Of a stretch of DNA of 64,000 nt, positions 1-7,882 are shown piece by piece. Numbering within the stretch: the first letter of the stretch is position 1; each line of letters opens with the position of its first letter. The DNA lies in contig DATJVY010000012.1 in NCBI GenBank assembly GCA_035501615.1, forward strand, positions 94,546 to 158,545, written 5' to 3'. Both the position numbers and the translations under genes were made by a program. The DNA comes from RPRB01 sp035501615. GTDB taxonomy: Bacteria > Myxococcota > Myxococcia > Myxococcales > Myxococcaceae. The notes below the pieces were generated by a model. The model was not told the DNA's origin, did not search any database, and saw only the letters and a list, made by a program, of their open reading frames with translations.

Positions 1-1064
1 CCCAGGCCAGCGCGCTCCCCCCGGACCGCGGAGACCGAGCAGGCGAACAGCCCGTTCTGAACCGCCGCCAGCGCCGCGCCGAGCACGGCTGCACAGGCGA
101 GCACCGGCCCCGCGCCCTCGGCGAGCAGGGCGAGGGCCGCGCCGGCCACCAGCACCAGGAGCCCGCCGGCGGTGACCGGCCCTCCCCCCACGCGCTCGAG
201 CGCGAGCCAGCCCGCGGGGATGCCCGCCGCGGCGGTGCCGAGAAAGAGGGCGGTGGTGATCGCCGCCGCCGGCACTCCCGGTCCGGCCCCGGCGCGGGGG
301 AGCCCGTCGACGAGGAAGCGGAAGGCGAGCGCCGCGGTTAGCCCCACCCCGAAGAGGAGGACGCCGATCCGGGCATCTCCGGGCTCCGCCGGCGTCCGGG
401 ACTCGACCGGGGCCGCCGCTGGGGCCGCGCTCCGCGGCTCGAGCGCCCGGAGCACGAGCGCGGCGAGCATCAGCGCCCCCGACGCCGCGGCGAACGTGGG
501 CAGCGGCCCGAGCGCGAGGAGCCAGCTCCGCACCGAGGGGGCGGCGGCGCCGACCAGAGCGGCGGCGGTGGTGAGCACCGACGCCGCGAGCGGTAGCGCC
601 CCCGGCCGGGCCTGGCGCCCCAGGAGCGAGAGCGCCGGTGCGCGGAAGACCGCCATCGCGGCGGCCCAGGCCAGGAGCAGGGCAGGGAGCAGGGTCGCCG
701 GACCGGGCCGGGCGGCACTGGCCACCGGCGGCAGCGCGACGAAGAGGACGGCGGCGAGGACCACCCCGCCCAGGACCAGGAAGAACCGGTCGACCAGACC
801 CCGCTGCACCCGGTCGGAGAGGCTCCCCATCACCGGCTCGAGCACCGCCCCGATCAGCCCCTCCGCCGTGAGGAGCACCGTGGCCAGGTAGGCATCGAAC
901 CCGGCCCGCACGAGCAGCTGGACCAGATACAGGTTGTAGACCACCCAGGCCAGGGTGACGGCGCCGTGGAGCCCGGCCAGCGCGAGCACCGGACCCCACC
1001 GCGCCGTCGCGACCTCGCTGGGTGCGCTGGGCCGGGGAGGGGAGGCGGGGCGGGCGGGCTGCAT
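1..1064 (-). CDS. MFS transporter, C-terminal part outside the window
   Basis: This is a major facilitator superfamily membrane transporter whose substrate cannot be told from the sequence. It starts at ATG 1064 and runs off the left edge without a stop, so about 354 residues are visible. It is a chain of hydrophobic helices rich in Ala, Leu, Val and Gly. The loop between helices 2 and 3 (residues about 80-89) reads GSLSDRVQRG, which fits MFS motif A. The helix before it contains AEGLIGAVLEPVMG. The start codon lies only 6 bp beyond the stop of the FHA gene on the same strand, so the two are probably co-transcribed. The family call is firm; the transported compound is unknown. Confidence 0.8.
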   Translation of the reverse strand, partial: MQPARPASPPRPSAPSEVATARWGPVLALAGLHGAVTLAWVVYNLYLVQLLVRAGFDAYLATVLLTAEGLIGAVLEPVMGSLSDRVQRGLVDRFFLVLGGVVLAAVLFVALPPVASAARPGPATLLPALLLAWAAAMAVFRAPALSLLGRQARPGALPLAASVLTTAAALVGAAAPSVRSWLLALGPLPTFAAASGALMLAALVLRALEPRSAAPAAAPVESRTPAEPGDARIGVLLFGVGLTAALAFRFLVDGLPRAGAGPGVPAAAITTALFLGTAAAGIPAGWLALERVGGGPVTAGGLLVLVAGAALALLAEGAGPVLACAAVLGAALAAVQNGLFACSVSAVRGERAGL

Positions 1065-1070
1065 CCGCCG

Positions 1071-1715
1071 TCAGCTCAGCTCGACCCGGACCAGCTCCCG
1101 GCCGACGAGGAACTGGTCCCCGTGCTCGACGAAGGTCGGCGCCGAGATGCGGAGGAACGTCCCGTTGGAGCTGCCCACGTCCTTCACCGTGAGCCGCTCG
1201 CCGCGGGCGTTGAGCACGGCGTGCCGGCCGGACACGAACCCGTCGCCGGGGAAGGTGACGTCCCCCACCTCGCGCCCGAGGAGGTTCTCCCCCTCCCGGA
1301 GGCAGAACGCCGCCCCCCGCATCCCTCCCTCGAGCAGCTGCACCATGCGCAGCTTGAAGCCCGGATCGGCCGAGCCCCAGGCGATGGTCCCCCCTTCACC
1401 CGGGGTCACGGGGGGGATGGATTCCAGGAGGAGCCGCTGCCGGCCGAGGCGCAGCTCGCCGCCCACCGGCAGCTCGCGCTCGTTCTTGAGCCGCGCGAAC
1501 ACTCCGTTGCCGCCGCCGAGGTCCTCGATCGCCAGCCGCTGTCCTGAGAAGAAGAAGCGCGCCTGCACCGGAGCGATGAAGGGGTCGTCGGGCAGCGTGA
1601 GGTCGGCACGGGTGCCACAGGACAGCGTCTCCCCGTTCATGGGGACCGACATCTCGGGCCCGCCGTCGGCACGGACCACGCGGAAGCTCACCGTGGGGCG
1701 AGAGGCGGTCGCCAT
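1071..1715 (-). CDS. Protein with two FHA domains
   Basis: A 214-residue cytoplasmic protein made of two FHA (phosphothreonine-binding) domains and little else. The C-terminal FHA is canonical: LLGRE at about 145-149, SGRHA at 162-166 and GSSNGTF at 181-187. The N-terminal one (about 25-98) is looser, with a GGGNGVF loop at 67-73 in place of SSNGT. ATG 1715 was chosen because it begins the conserved part; the frame stays open much further upstream but only as a shadow of the kinase gene. It is divergent from a Ser/Thr kinase gene, with which it probably forms a phospho-signalling pair: FHA domains bind pThr made by such kinases. The partner is inferred from position only. Confidence 0.85.
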   Translation of the reverse strand: MATASRPTVSFRVVRADGGPEMSVPMNGETLSCGTRADLTLPDDPFIAPVQARFFFSGQRLAIEDLGGGNGVFARLKNERELPVGGELRLGRQRLLLESIPPVTPGEGGTIAWGSADPGFKLRMVQLLEGGMRGAAFCLREGENLLGREVGDVTFPGDGFVSGRHAVLNARGERLTVKDVGSSNGTFLRISAPTFVEHGDQFLVGRELVRVELS

Positions 1716-1865
1716 CAGGCTCCTTCCGCCGGCCCGCGGGGTTCCGGAGCGGATGCAGGTCTCGCGCTCATCGGGTGGGGGCGCATGGGGGACGGAACTC
1801 GACCCCGGAGCGTACCATGCAGCCTTGCGGCTCCGCCCGAGGAGTGGGAGCGTCGCCTCTCGGTC

Positions 1866-3395
1866 GTGAACTGCCCCGCCTGCTCCACCGAGACCGTACC
1901 CCACGCACAGTTCTGCGGGGCCTGCGGGAATGAGCTTCCGCGGGAACCGGAGGGCGACCCCTACATCGGCCAGGTCGTGGCCCGGAAGTACCGGGTGGAG
2001 AAGCTCCTCGGCGAGGGGGGCATGGGCCAGGTCTACCGGGCCACGCAGCTCGTGCTGGAGAAGCCGGTGGTCCTGAAGCTTCTCCACCGCACGCTGCAGA
2101 AGGACGCGCGCACCGTCGCCCGGTTCCAGCGCGAGGCCAAGGCGGCGAGCCGCCTGAACCATCCGAACTCCATCGACGTGCTCGACTTCGGCCAGACCGA
2201 CGACGGCGCGCTGTTCATCGCCATGGAGTTCGTCGATGGCCGGGACCTGCACCGGGTCCTCACCGAGGACTGGCCGCTGCCCGAGCCGAGGGTGATCCGG
2301 ATCGTCACCCAGGTGCTCTCCGCCCTCGCCGACGCCCACCAGGCTGGCGTCATCCACCGCGACCTCAAGCCCGAGAACGTGATGGTGATGGCCCGGCGGG
2401 GCGGTGAGTCGGACGTGGTGAAGGTGCTCGACTTCGGAATCGCCAAGATCCAGGACGGCGGACCGGAGGAGGGGCCGTCCCTCACGCGGACCGGCTTCGT
2501 CTGTGGCACGCCCGAGTACATGAGCCCCGAGCAGGCCCGGGGGGCGCCGCTCGACGCCCGCAGCGACCTGTACTCGGTGGGGGTGCTCCTCTACCAGATG
2601 GTCACCCGGCAGCTGCCGTTCAGCTCCGACTCGGCGATGGGCTACGCCACCAAGCACCTCACCGAGGACCCCAAGCCGCCCAACACCCTCCGCCCCGGGT
2701 GCTGTAGCCGCGAGCTGGAGGCGCTCATCCTCTGGGCTCTACGGAAGGAGCCGGCCGACCGCCCGCAGACGGCAGTCGCCTTCCTCGACTCGCTCAACCT
2801 CCTCCCTGCCGCCGAGGCGGTCCACGCCCCGAGGACGGCCCGGGTGCCCATCCCGCTGGGAATGGTGGGCTCGGCCTCGAGCGAGGACGCGCTGGGGAAT
2901 GCGGCGACCATCGCCTCCACCCACAGTTCCGCCCGGAAGAGTGGCCGGGGTCTCCAGCTCATGCTCGGAGCCCTGGTGCTGGTGGCGGCCGCCGGCGCCG
3001 GGGTGCTCGCGGTCAAGCCCCTCACCGACCCGCCCCCTCCGCCGGCCGCCGTCGTCCCTCCGGCGCTCGCGCTGACCCAGCCCTGGGCGCGGGAGATTCC
3101 TCCCGAGAGGCGGGACCCGGCGCGGGCCAAGACGCTGGTGCAGGACGGGGACAACCTCTATCTCGCTGGCGAGCGTGCGCTTGCCCGGAGCAAGTACCTC
3201 GAGGCGTTCGAGGCGGACCCGTCGCCGGCACTGGCCCTGAAGCTGGGGATGCTGGCCCGCCTCCGCGGGACGGAGGGGGAGGCCGAGGCTCGCGGCTTCT
3301 TCGGGCGCGCACTCAAGGACGCGCCCAACTCGCCAGCCCGGACGCTCGTCCACGACTGGTACCCCGACGTCGAGCAGCCCATCTCCAACCGCTAG
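1866..3395 (+). CDS. Membrane Ser/Thr protein kinase with N-terminal zinc ribbon
   Basis: A eukaryote-type (Hanks) protein kinase of 509 residues. An N-terminal zinc ribbon has Cys pairs at 3/6 and 17/20. The kinase domain (about 40-310) has the glycine loop GEGGMGQVY at 49-57, VVLK with Lys71, HRDLKPEN at 164-171 with Asp166, DFG at 189-191 and GTPEYMSPEQ in the activation segment, so it should be active. A single membrane helix lies at about 365-383, followed by a proline run and a helical C-terminal tail resembling TPR helices that would be outside the cytoplasm. GTG 1866 is chosen because it places the zinc ribbon at the extreme N-terminus as in related myxobacterial kinases; ATG 1785 in frame would add 27 low-complexity residues. 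FHA genes lie on both sides. Confidence 0.9.
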   Translation: MNCPACSTETVPHAQFCGACGNELPREPEGDPYIGQVVARKYRVEKLLGEGGMGQVYRATQLVLEKPVVLKLLHRTLQKDARTVARFQREAKAASRLNHPNSIDVLDFGQTDDGALFIAMEFVDGRDLHRVLTEDWPLPEPRVIRIVTQVLSALADAHQAGVIHRDLKPENVMVMARRGGESDVVKVLDFGIAKIQDGGPEEGPSLTRTGFVCGTPEYMSPEQARGAPLDARSDLYSVGVLLYQMVTRQLPFSSDSAMGYATKHLTEDPKPPNTLRPGCCSRELEALILWALRKEPADRPQTAVAFLDSLNLLPAAEAVHAPRTARVPIPLGMVGSASSEDALGNAATIASTHSSARKSGRGLQLMLGALVLVAAAGAGVLAVKPLTDPPPPPAAVVPPALALTQPWAREIPPERRDPARAKTLVQDGDNLYLAGERALARSKYLEAFEADPSPALALKLGMLARLRGTEGEAEARGFFGRALKDAPNSPARTLVHDWYPDVEQPISNR

Positions 3396-3402
3396 GAGCG
3401 CC

Positions 3403-4338
3403 TCAGGCCGCCAGCTCGACGGTCAGCGTCTGCTGGCCGATGCGGACCCGGTCGCCCTGCTTGAGCGGTCGCTCCTGGCCTCCGAGGCGGACGAAGGTGC
3501 CGAGCGCGCCGGAGAGGTCGCGCAGCACCGCCCCCTGCGGGGAGGGAGTGAGCTCGCAGTGGCGCGGCGCCAGCTGCGGGTCCGGGGCAAACACCAGATC
3601 CGCGCCCGAGGAGCCGAGGGTGAGCGCCGGCTGCGCGGTGACCACCGCCCGGCCGGGCCGCAGCCCCACGAGGACCTCCTCCAGCCCCCACAGCCCCCCG
3701 GCCTGCGGAACCGGCGCGCCGTAGATGCGTGGCTTCCCCGGCTCGGCGGAGCGGGGAAGGAGCGGCCCCGTGTAGCGGAGGACGTGTGGGCCGACGGCGA
3801 AGAGCGCCCCTGGGGTGATGAGCTCGGGGCCAGTGATGGCGACGTAGACCCCCGACACGCTGTCCTCGTCCTTCACCGTGAGCTGGCCGTCGCGGATCCG
3901 GAAGGCCGCGTGGTGTGGGGAGACGAACGGATCGTCGGCGAAGAGGATGGCGCCCCGCTGCCGCCCGAGGCTGCAGCCGTTGGCCATCAGCCGGAACCGC
4001 TGCCCGCGGGCAGGCCCGGCCGTCACGCTGAGGATGTAACGGCTCGGGACCGGGGCGGCGGCGGCCGGGCGCCCCTGGGGCCCCGACTTCGGGACGCCCC
4101 CGGCGGGGGTGGGAGAGCCGCGCAGCCCCGCGGCCGAGGGGCTGGGCGCGGCTGCCGGTGGGCGCGCCGGGGAGGCGGGCGGCGCTGCCTTGGAGCCTGC
4201 GGCGGCGGGCTTTCCGGGCGGCTGGGCGCCCCTTCCCCAGGTCTTTCCGCAGGCTTCGCACTGGGCGGCGCCCGGAGCGTTGAGCACGTCGCAGGACGGG
4301 CAGACCACCCCGAGCTGACTCACCAGGAGGCGGGACAT
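3403..4338 (-). CDS. Zinc-ribbon protein with two FHA domains
   Basis: A 311-residue protein with an N-terminal zinc ribbon (CPSC at 13-16, CEAC at 27-30), a long Pro/Ala-rich linker to about residue 105, then two FHA domains. The first (about 110-190) has SLGR and SPHHA with a VKDEDSVSG loop. The second (about 230-305) has LGSSGAD, APRHCEL and a LSGALGTFV loop. It lies tail to tail with the Ser/Thr kinase, 7 bp between stops, and carries the same kind of N-terminal ribbon. It is probably a reader of kinase-phosphorylated targets. ATG 4338 is used because it directly precedes the ribbon; an upstream ATG-type start at 4386 would add a basic, unconserved stretch. Confidence 0.8.
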   Translation of the reverse strand: MSRLLVSQLGVVCPSCDVLNAPGAAQCEACGKTWGRGAQPPGKPAAAGSKAAPPASPARPPAAAPSPSAAGLRGSPTPAGGVPKSGPQGRPAAAAPVPSRYILSVTAGPARGQRFRLMANGCSLGRQRGAILFADDPFVSPHHAAFRIRDGQLTVKDEDSVSGVYVAITGPELITPGALFAVGPHVLRYTGPLLPRSAEPGKPRIYGAPVPQAGGLWGLEEVLVGLRPGRAVVTAQPALTLGSSGADLVFAPDPQLAPRHCELTPSPQGAVLRDLSGALGTFVRLGGQERPLKQGDRVRIGQQTLTVELAA

Positions 4339-4425
4339 GGGGCTCGCGCGTCGGTGACTGTAGGAACCGCCTCGGCGGCGGGTCAATGTTCAGGACGGAC
4401 GGGGGGTTCGAGGGGGGTCGGTGCG

Positions 4426-4454
4426 TTGAACACCCCCGATCCCACAGTTACGAT
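4426..4454 (+). promoter_or_regulatory. Candidate sigma-70 promoter of rel
   Basis: TTGAAC at 4426-4431 and TACGAT at 4449-4454 are separated by 17 bp. Transcription would start near 4461, leaving only about 6 nt before the ATG at 4467, and no Shine-Dalgarno sequence is visible there. The message may therefore be nearly leaderless. Seen by eye only. Confidence 0.45.
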
Positions 4455-4466
4455 TGTGCAGTATCG

Positions 4467-6695
4467 ATGATTCGCCTGAATGACATCCTGACCCAGGTCA
4501 AGAGCTACCACCCCGACCCGGATCTGGACGTCATCAAGAAGGCCTACGTCTACTCGGCCAAGGTCCACCAGGGACAGCTCCGCCACTCCGGCGAGCCCTA
4601 CCTCGTGCACCCGCTGGAGGTCGCCGGCATCCTGGCAGACCTCAAGCTGGACGAGGCGAGCATCGTCACCGGCCTCCTCCACGACACCATCGAGGACACC
4701 CTGGCCACCCCCGAGGAGCTGACCGAGCTCTTCGGCCCGGAGGTCACCCAGCTGGTGGACGGGGTGACCAAGCTTTCCAAGTTCCAGGCCAGCGCCACGC
4801 TCAGCCAGGAGGAGAAGCAGGCCGAGAACTTCCGGAAGATGATCATCGCGATGGCGCAGGACATCCGCGTCATCCTGGTCAAGCTCGCCGACCGCACCCA
4901 CAACATGCGGACCCTGGAGTACATGCGCGAGGACAAGCGCCAGCGCATCGCCCAGGAGACGCTCGACATCTACGCCCCGCTCGCCAACCGACTGGGCATC
5001 AGCTGGATCAAGACCGAGCTCGAGGACCTCAGCTTTCGCTGGCTGAAGCCCGCCGAGTACGCCGACCTGGCCGAGCGGGTGGGCAAGCGGAAGAAGGAGC
5101 GTGAGCGGTACATCGCCGACGTGGTTCGCCTCATCGAGGGGAAGCTCGCCGAGCGTGAGCTGAAGGGACGCGTCTCGGGCCGGTTCAAGCACCTCTACAG
5201 CATCTGGAAGAAGATGCGGGCCAACGGCATCGACTTCGAGCAGGTGCACGACATGATCGCCTTCCGGCTGATCATGCCCACCGTGCCTAGCTGCTACGAG
5301 GCGCTGGGGCTCATCCACCAGCTGTGGAAGCCGGTGCCGGGGCGGTTCAAGGACTTCATCGCCATTCCCAAGCCCAACATGTACCAGTCGCTCCACACCA
5401 CGGTCATCGGGCCGCTGGGGGAGCGGGTGGAGGTGCAGATCCGCACCGAGGAGATGCACCGCATCGCCGAGGAGGGCATCGCCGCCCACTGGGCCTACAA
5501 GGAGGGCAAGGCGCTGGTCAGCCGGGATGACGAGAAGTTCGCCTGGCTCCGCCAGCTCATGGAGTGGCAGCAGGACCTGAAGGACCCCAAGGAGTTCCTG
5601 GAGACGGTGAAGGTGGACCTCTTCACCGACGAGGTCTTCGTCTTCACCCCCAAGGGCGACGTGAAGAGCCTCCCCCGGGGAGCCACGCCGGTGGACTTCG
5701 CCTACGCCATCCACTCCGACGTCGGAGGCCGCTGCGTGGGGGCGAAGGTGAACGGGAAGATCGTCCCCCTCCGCTACAAGCTGAAGAACGGCGACACGGT
5801 GGAGGTGTTGACCAGTCCGGGCGCCCATCCCAGCAAGGACTGGCTGACCTTCGTCAAGACCAGCCGGGCCCAGCAGCGCATCCGGGGGTTCATCAAGCAG
5901 CAGCAGCGCGACAAGAGCCAGCAGCTGGGCCGCGAGCTCCTGGACAAGGAGTTCCGCCGCGTGGGGCTGAACCTCAACCGGCTGCTCCGCTCGGGCGAGC
6001 TGAAGCCGGTGGCCGCCGAGCTCGGCTTCCGCATCGAGGACGACCTCCTGGTGGCGGTGGGCTACGGCAAGGTGGTCCCCAGCCAGCTCCTCGCCCGGCT
6101 GCTCCCGCCGGAGCGGCTCGCCGAGACGGAGAAGGAGCGGACCCAGAAGGCCGAGCCCGTCAACGGGTCTTCGGCCGGGGAGAACGGCTCGCCCGCGCCG
6201 GCGCCCAATGGCCTCGGCCGGGTCACCGAGCTGGCGAAGAAGCTGGTCGGCCGGCGCAGCCGGACGGGGGTGCTCATCGGCGGGGTAGACGACGTGCTGG
6301 TCCGCTTCGGGCGCTGCTGCAACCCGGTGCCGGGAGACCCCATCGTCGGCTTCATCACCCGGAACCAGGGGGTGACGGTCCACACCGTGGGGTGCGAGCG
6401 GGCGCTGGCCACCGACCCCGAGCGCCGCGTCGACGTGGCCTGGGACGCGCGTGGCGACTACAAGCGCCCGGTCACGCTGCGGGTGCTCACCGCCGACCGG
6501 CCGGGGCTCCTGGCCGACATGTCGAACATCTTCAGCAAGAAGGGCGTCAACATCAGCCAGGCCAACTGCCGGGCGACGGGCGACGACCGGGCGGTGAACA
6601 CCTTCGAGGTCACCATCTCGGACCTGAAGCAGCTCACCGACCTCATGAGGACCATCGAGCGCCTGAACGGCGTCTACTCGGTGGAGCGGGTCTAG
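4467..6695 (+). CDS. rel: Rel/SpoT (p)ppGpp synthetase/hydrolase
   Basis: A bifunctional alarmone enzyme of 742 residues: it makes (p)ppGpp from ATP and GDP/GTP and degrades it, driving the stringent response. The HD hydrolase domain is intact (His34, His48, LLHDTIEDT with His72-Asp73). The synthetase domain (about 230-345) keeps RFKDFIAIPKPNMYQSLHTT and VEVQIRT. A TGS domain follows at about 385-445 and an ACT domain closes the protein at about 665-740. All usual parts of a long Rel/SpoT homologue are present in order, so both activities are expected. ATG 4467 matches the family N-terminus. No other long RSH gene is in the window. The next gene is convergent. Confidence 0.95.
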   Translation: MIRLNDILTQVKSYHPDPDLDVIKKAYVYSAKVHQGQLRHSGEPYLVHPLEVAGILADLKLDEASIVTGLLHDTIEDTLATPEELTELFGPEVTQLVDGVTKLSKFQASATLSQEEKQAENFRKMIIAMAQDIRVILVKLADRTHNMRTLEYMREDKRQRIAQETLDIYAPLANRLGISWIKTELEDLSFRWLKPAEYADLAERVGKRKKERERYIADVVRLIEGKLAERELKGRVSGRFKHLYSIWKKMRANGIDFEQVHDMIAFRLIMPTVPSCYEALGLIHQLWKPVPGRFKDFIAIPKPNMYQSLHTTVIGPLGERVEVQIRTEEMHRIAEEGIAAHWAYKEGKALVSRDDEKFAWLRQLMEWQQDLKDPKEFLETVKVDLFTDEVFVFTPKGDVKSLPRGATPVDFAYAIHSDVGGRCVGAKVNGKIVPLRYKLKNGDTVEVLTSPGAHPSKDWLTFVKTSRAQQRIRGFIKQQQRDKSQQLGRELLDKEFRRVGLNLNRLLRSGELKPVAAELGFRIEDDLLVAVGYGKVVPSQLLARLLPPERLAETEKERTQKAEPVNGSSAGENGSPAPAPNGLGRVTELAKKLVGRRSRTGVLIGGVDDVLVRFGRCCNPVPGDPIVGFITRNQGVTVHTVGCERALATDPERRVDVAWDARGDYKRPVTLRVLTADRPGLLADMSNIFSKKGVNISQANCRATGDDRAVNTFEVTISDLKQLTDLMRTIERLNGVYSVERV

Positions 6696-6706
6696 GGGAC
6701 CGGGGT

Positions 6707-7276
6707 TCAGGCCGCCGCGGCGCTGGCCGCCGCGGCCTCGGGCGAGAGCTCGCGGTGGCGGTTGCGGAGCTCGGCCCGGACGTCCGCCGGCAGGGCGATG
6801 AAGGCCATGCGGGCGGCGGCGATGCGCTGGCGATCCTGTCCGTGGGGCTTCCGGCAGATCTCCAGCTCCCGCTCCAGGTAGATGCGGATCATCGCCGGGC
6901 GGCCGGTGAGGACCAGCACCTCGGCCAGGCCCAGGTGAGGATCTCCCGGTGCGGCCCCGCTCCAGTGCTCGGGGACGGCGCGGCGGACGTCCTCCGGCCG
7001 GACGGCGCCGAGCGCGAAGGCCCGCCCCAGCGCCTCGCCCAGCAGCCGCCGCTCGGTGGGGAGCAGCCGCCCGACGGCATTGAGGAGGGTTCCCGCCAGG
7101 GGGCCGAACGAGAACATCAGCTCGAAGAAGCGAGAGCGGGTCAGCTCGTGGGTGTGCTCCTCCAGCCAGCGGACGATCTCCCGGGCGTCGTGGGTGCGGA
7201 GCGCGTCCTTCAGCACCTGACGGGCCTGCGAGATGTCGAGGCGAGGGTCTCGGGAGTGTGTGACTGGCGGGAGCAT
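6707..7276 (-). CDS. Conserved-looking helical protein of unknown function
   Basis: A 189-residue protein that I do not recognise. It is predicted almost entirely alpha-helical and soluble, with no signal peptide or membrane segment. It has a charged N-terminal half (REIVRWLEEHTHELTRSRFF region, about 32-52) and a C-terminal Ala-rich tail. Coding is supported by normal amino-acid composition and by its position tail to tail with rel, 11 bp from the rel stop. ATG 7276 is the first start. It could be a TPR-like or HEAT-like scaffold, but no repeat is clear. The adjacent 203 bp up to ridA hold no gene. Confidence 0.6.
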   Translation of the reverse strand: MLPPVTHSRDPRLDISQARQVLKDALRTHDAREIVRWLEEHTHELTRSRFFELMFSFGPLAGTLLNAVGRLLPTERRLLGEALGRAFALGAVRPEDVRRAVPEHWSGAAPGDPHLGLAEVLVLTGRPAMIRIYLERELEICRKPHGQDRQRIAAARMAFIALPADVRAELRNRHRELSPEAAAASAAAA

Positions 7277-7479
7277 GCGGTCCCCCCTGGCGTTGCAACG
7301 GTCCGGCCCGCTCCGCGGCGCGACCGGTCGCCTGCCGCGACGGGCGGTTGGACCGGTGTGGGGCCTCCGGCCACGGGGGTCAGTCGCCGGTCCGGGGGTG
7401 GGGCGAAACCCGGGGGGGGAGCGAACCGGCGGCAGAGGCTCGGTTGCGCCTCCAGGGTGGGCCGGAGTAGCAGGCGGGC

Positions 7480-7866
7480 ATGCACCGGTCCGTCATCGAG
7501 TCCCTCCAGGCGCCCAAGGCCATCGGTCCGTACTCGCAGGCGATTGCCGTGCCGGCCTCGCGCATGGTGTTCCTCTCGGGGCAGATCCCGCTCGACCCGG
7601 CGACCGGGGAGCTGGTGCCGGGGGACATCGGCGCCCAGACCGCGCAGGTGATGAAGAACCTCGGAGCGGTGCTCACCGCCGCCGGGGTGTCGTTCGATCA
7701 CGTCGTCCGCTGCACCATCTTCCTCGTGGACCTCGCCGACTTCGCGACGGTCAACAAGGTCTACGGGCAGGCCTTCCGCACCGCGCCGCCCGCGCGCGCC
7801 ACGGTACAGGTGGCCGCGCTTCCCAAGGGCGCGCGAGTGGAGATCGACGCCATCGCCGTCGGGTGA
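7480..7866 (+). CDS. ridA: RidA family enamine/imine deaminase
   Basis: RidA hydrolyses reactive 2-aminoacrylate and related enamines released by PLP enzymes, protecting other enzymes from damage. The 128-residue product has the family length and landmarks: IGPYSQA at 15-21, FLSGQIPLDP at 31-40, and the catalytic arginine in PPARATVQV at Arg106 (Arg105 in E. coli numbering). It forms cytoplasmic trimers in known members. ATG 7480 gives the standard N-terminus. It stands alone between oppositely oriented neighbours, with the DsbA-like gene convergent 16 bp away. Confidence 0.93.
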   Translation: MHRSVIESLQAPKAIGPYSQAIAVPASRMVFLSGQIPLDPATGELVPGDIGAQTAQVMKNLGAVLTAAGVSFDHVVRCTIFLVDLADFATVNKVYGQAFRTAPPARATVQVAALPKGARVEIDAIAVG

Positions 7867-7882
7867 CGGCTCCGGGGACGCG

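Noticed and set aside
4383..7298. A 971-codon open frame antisense to rel
   Set aside because: Shadow of rel; no recognisable domain and odd composition.
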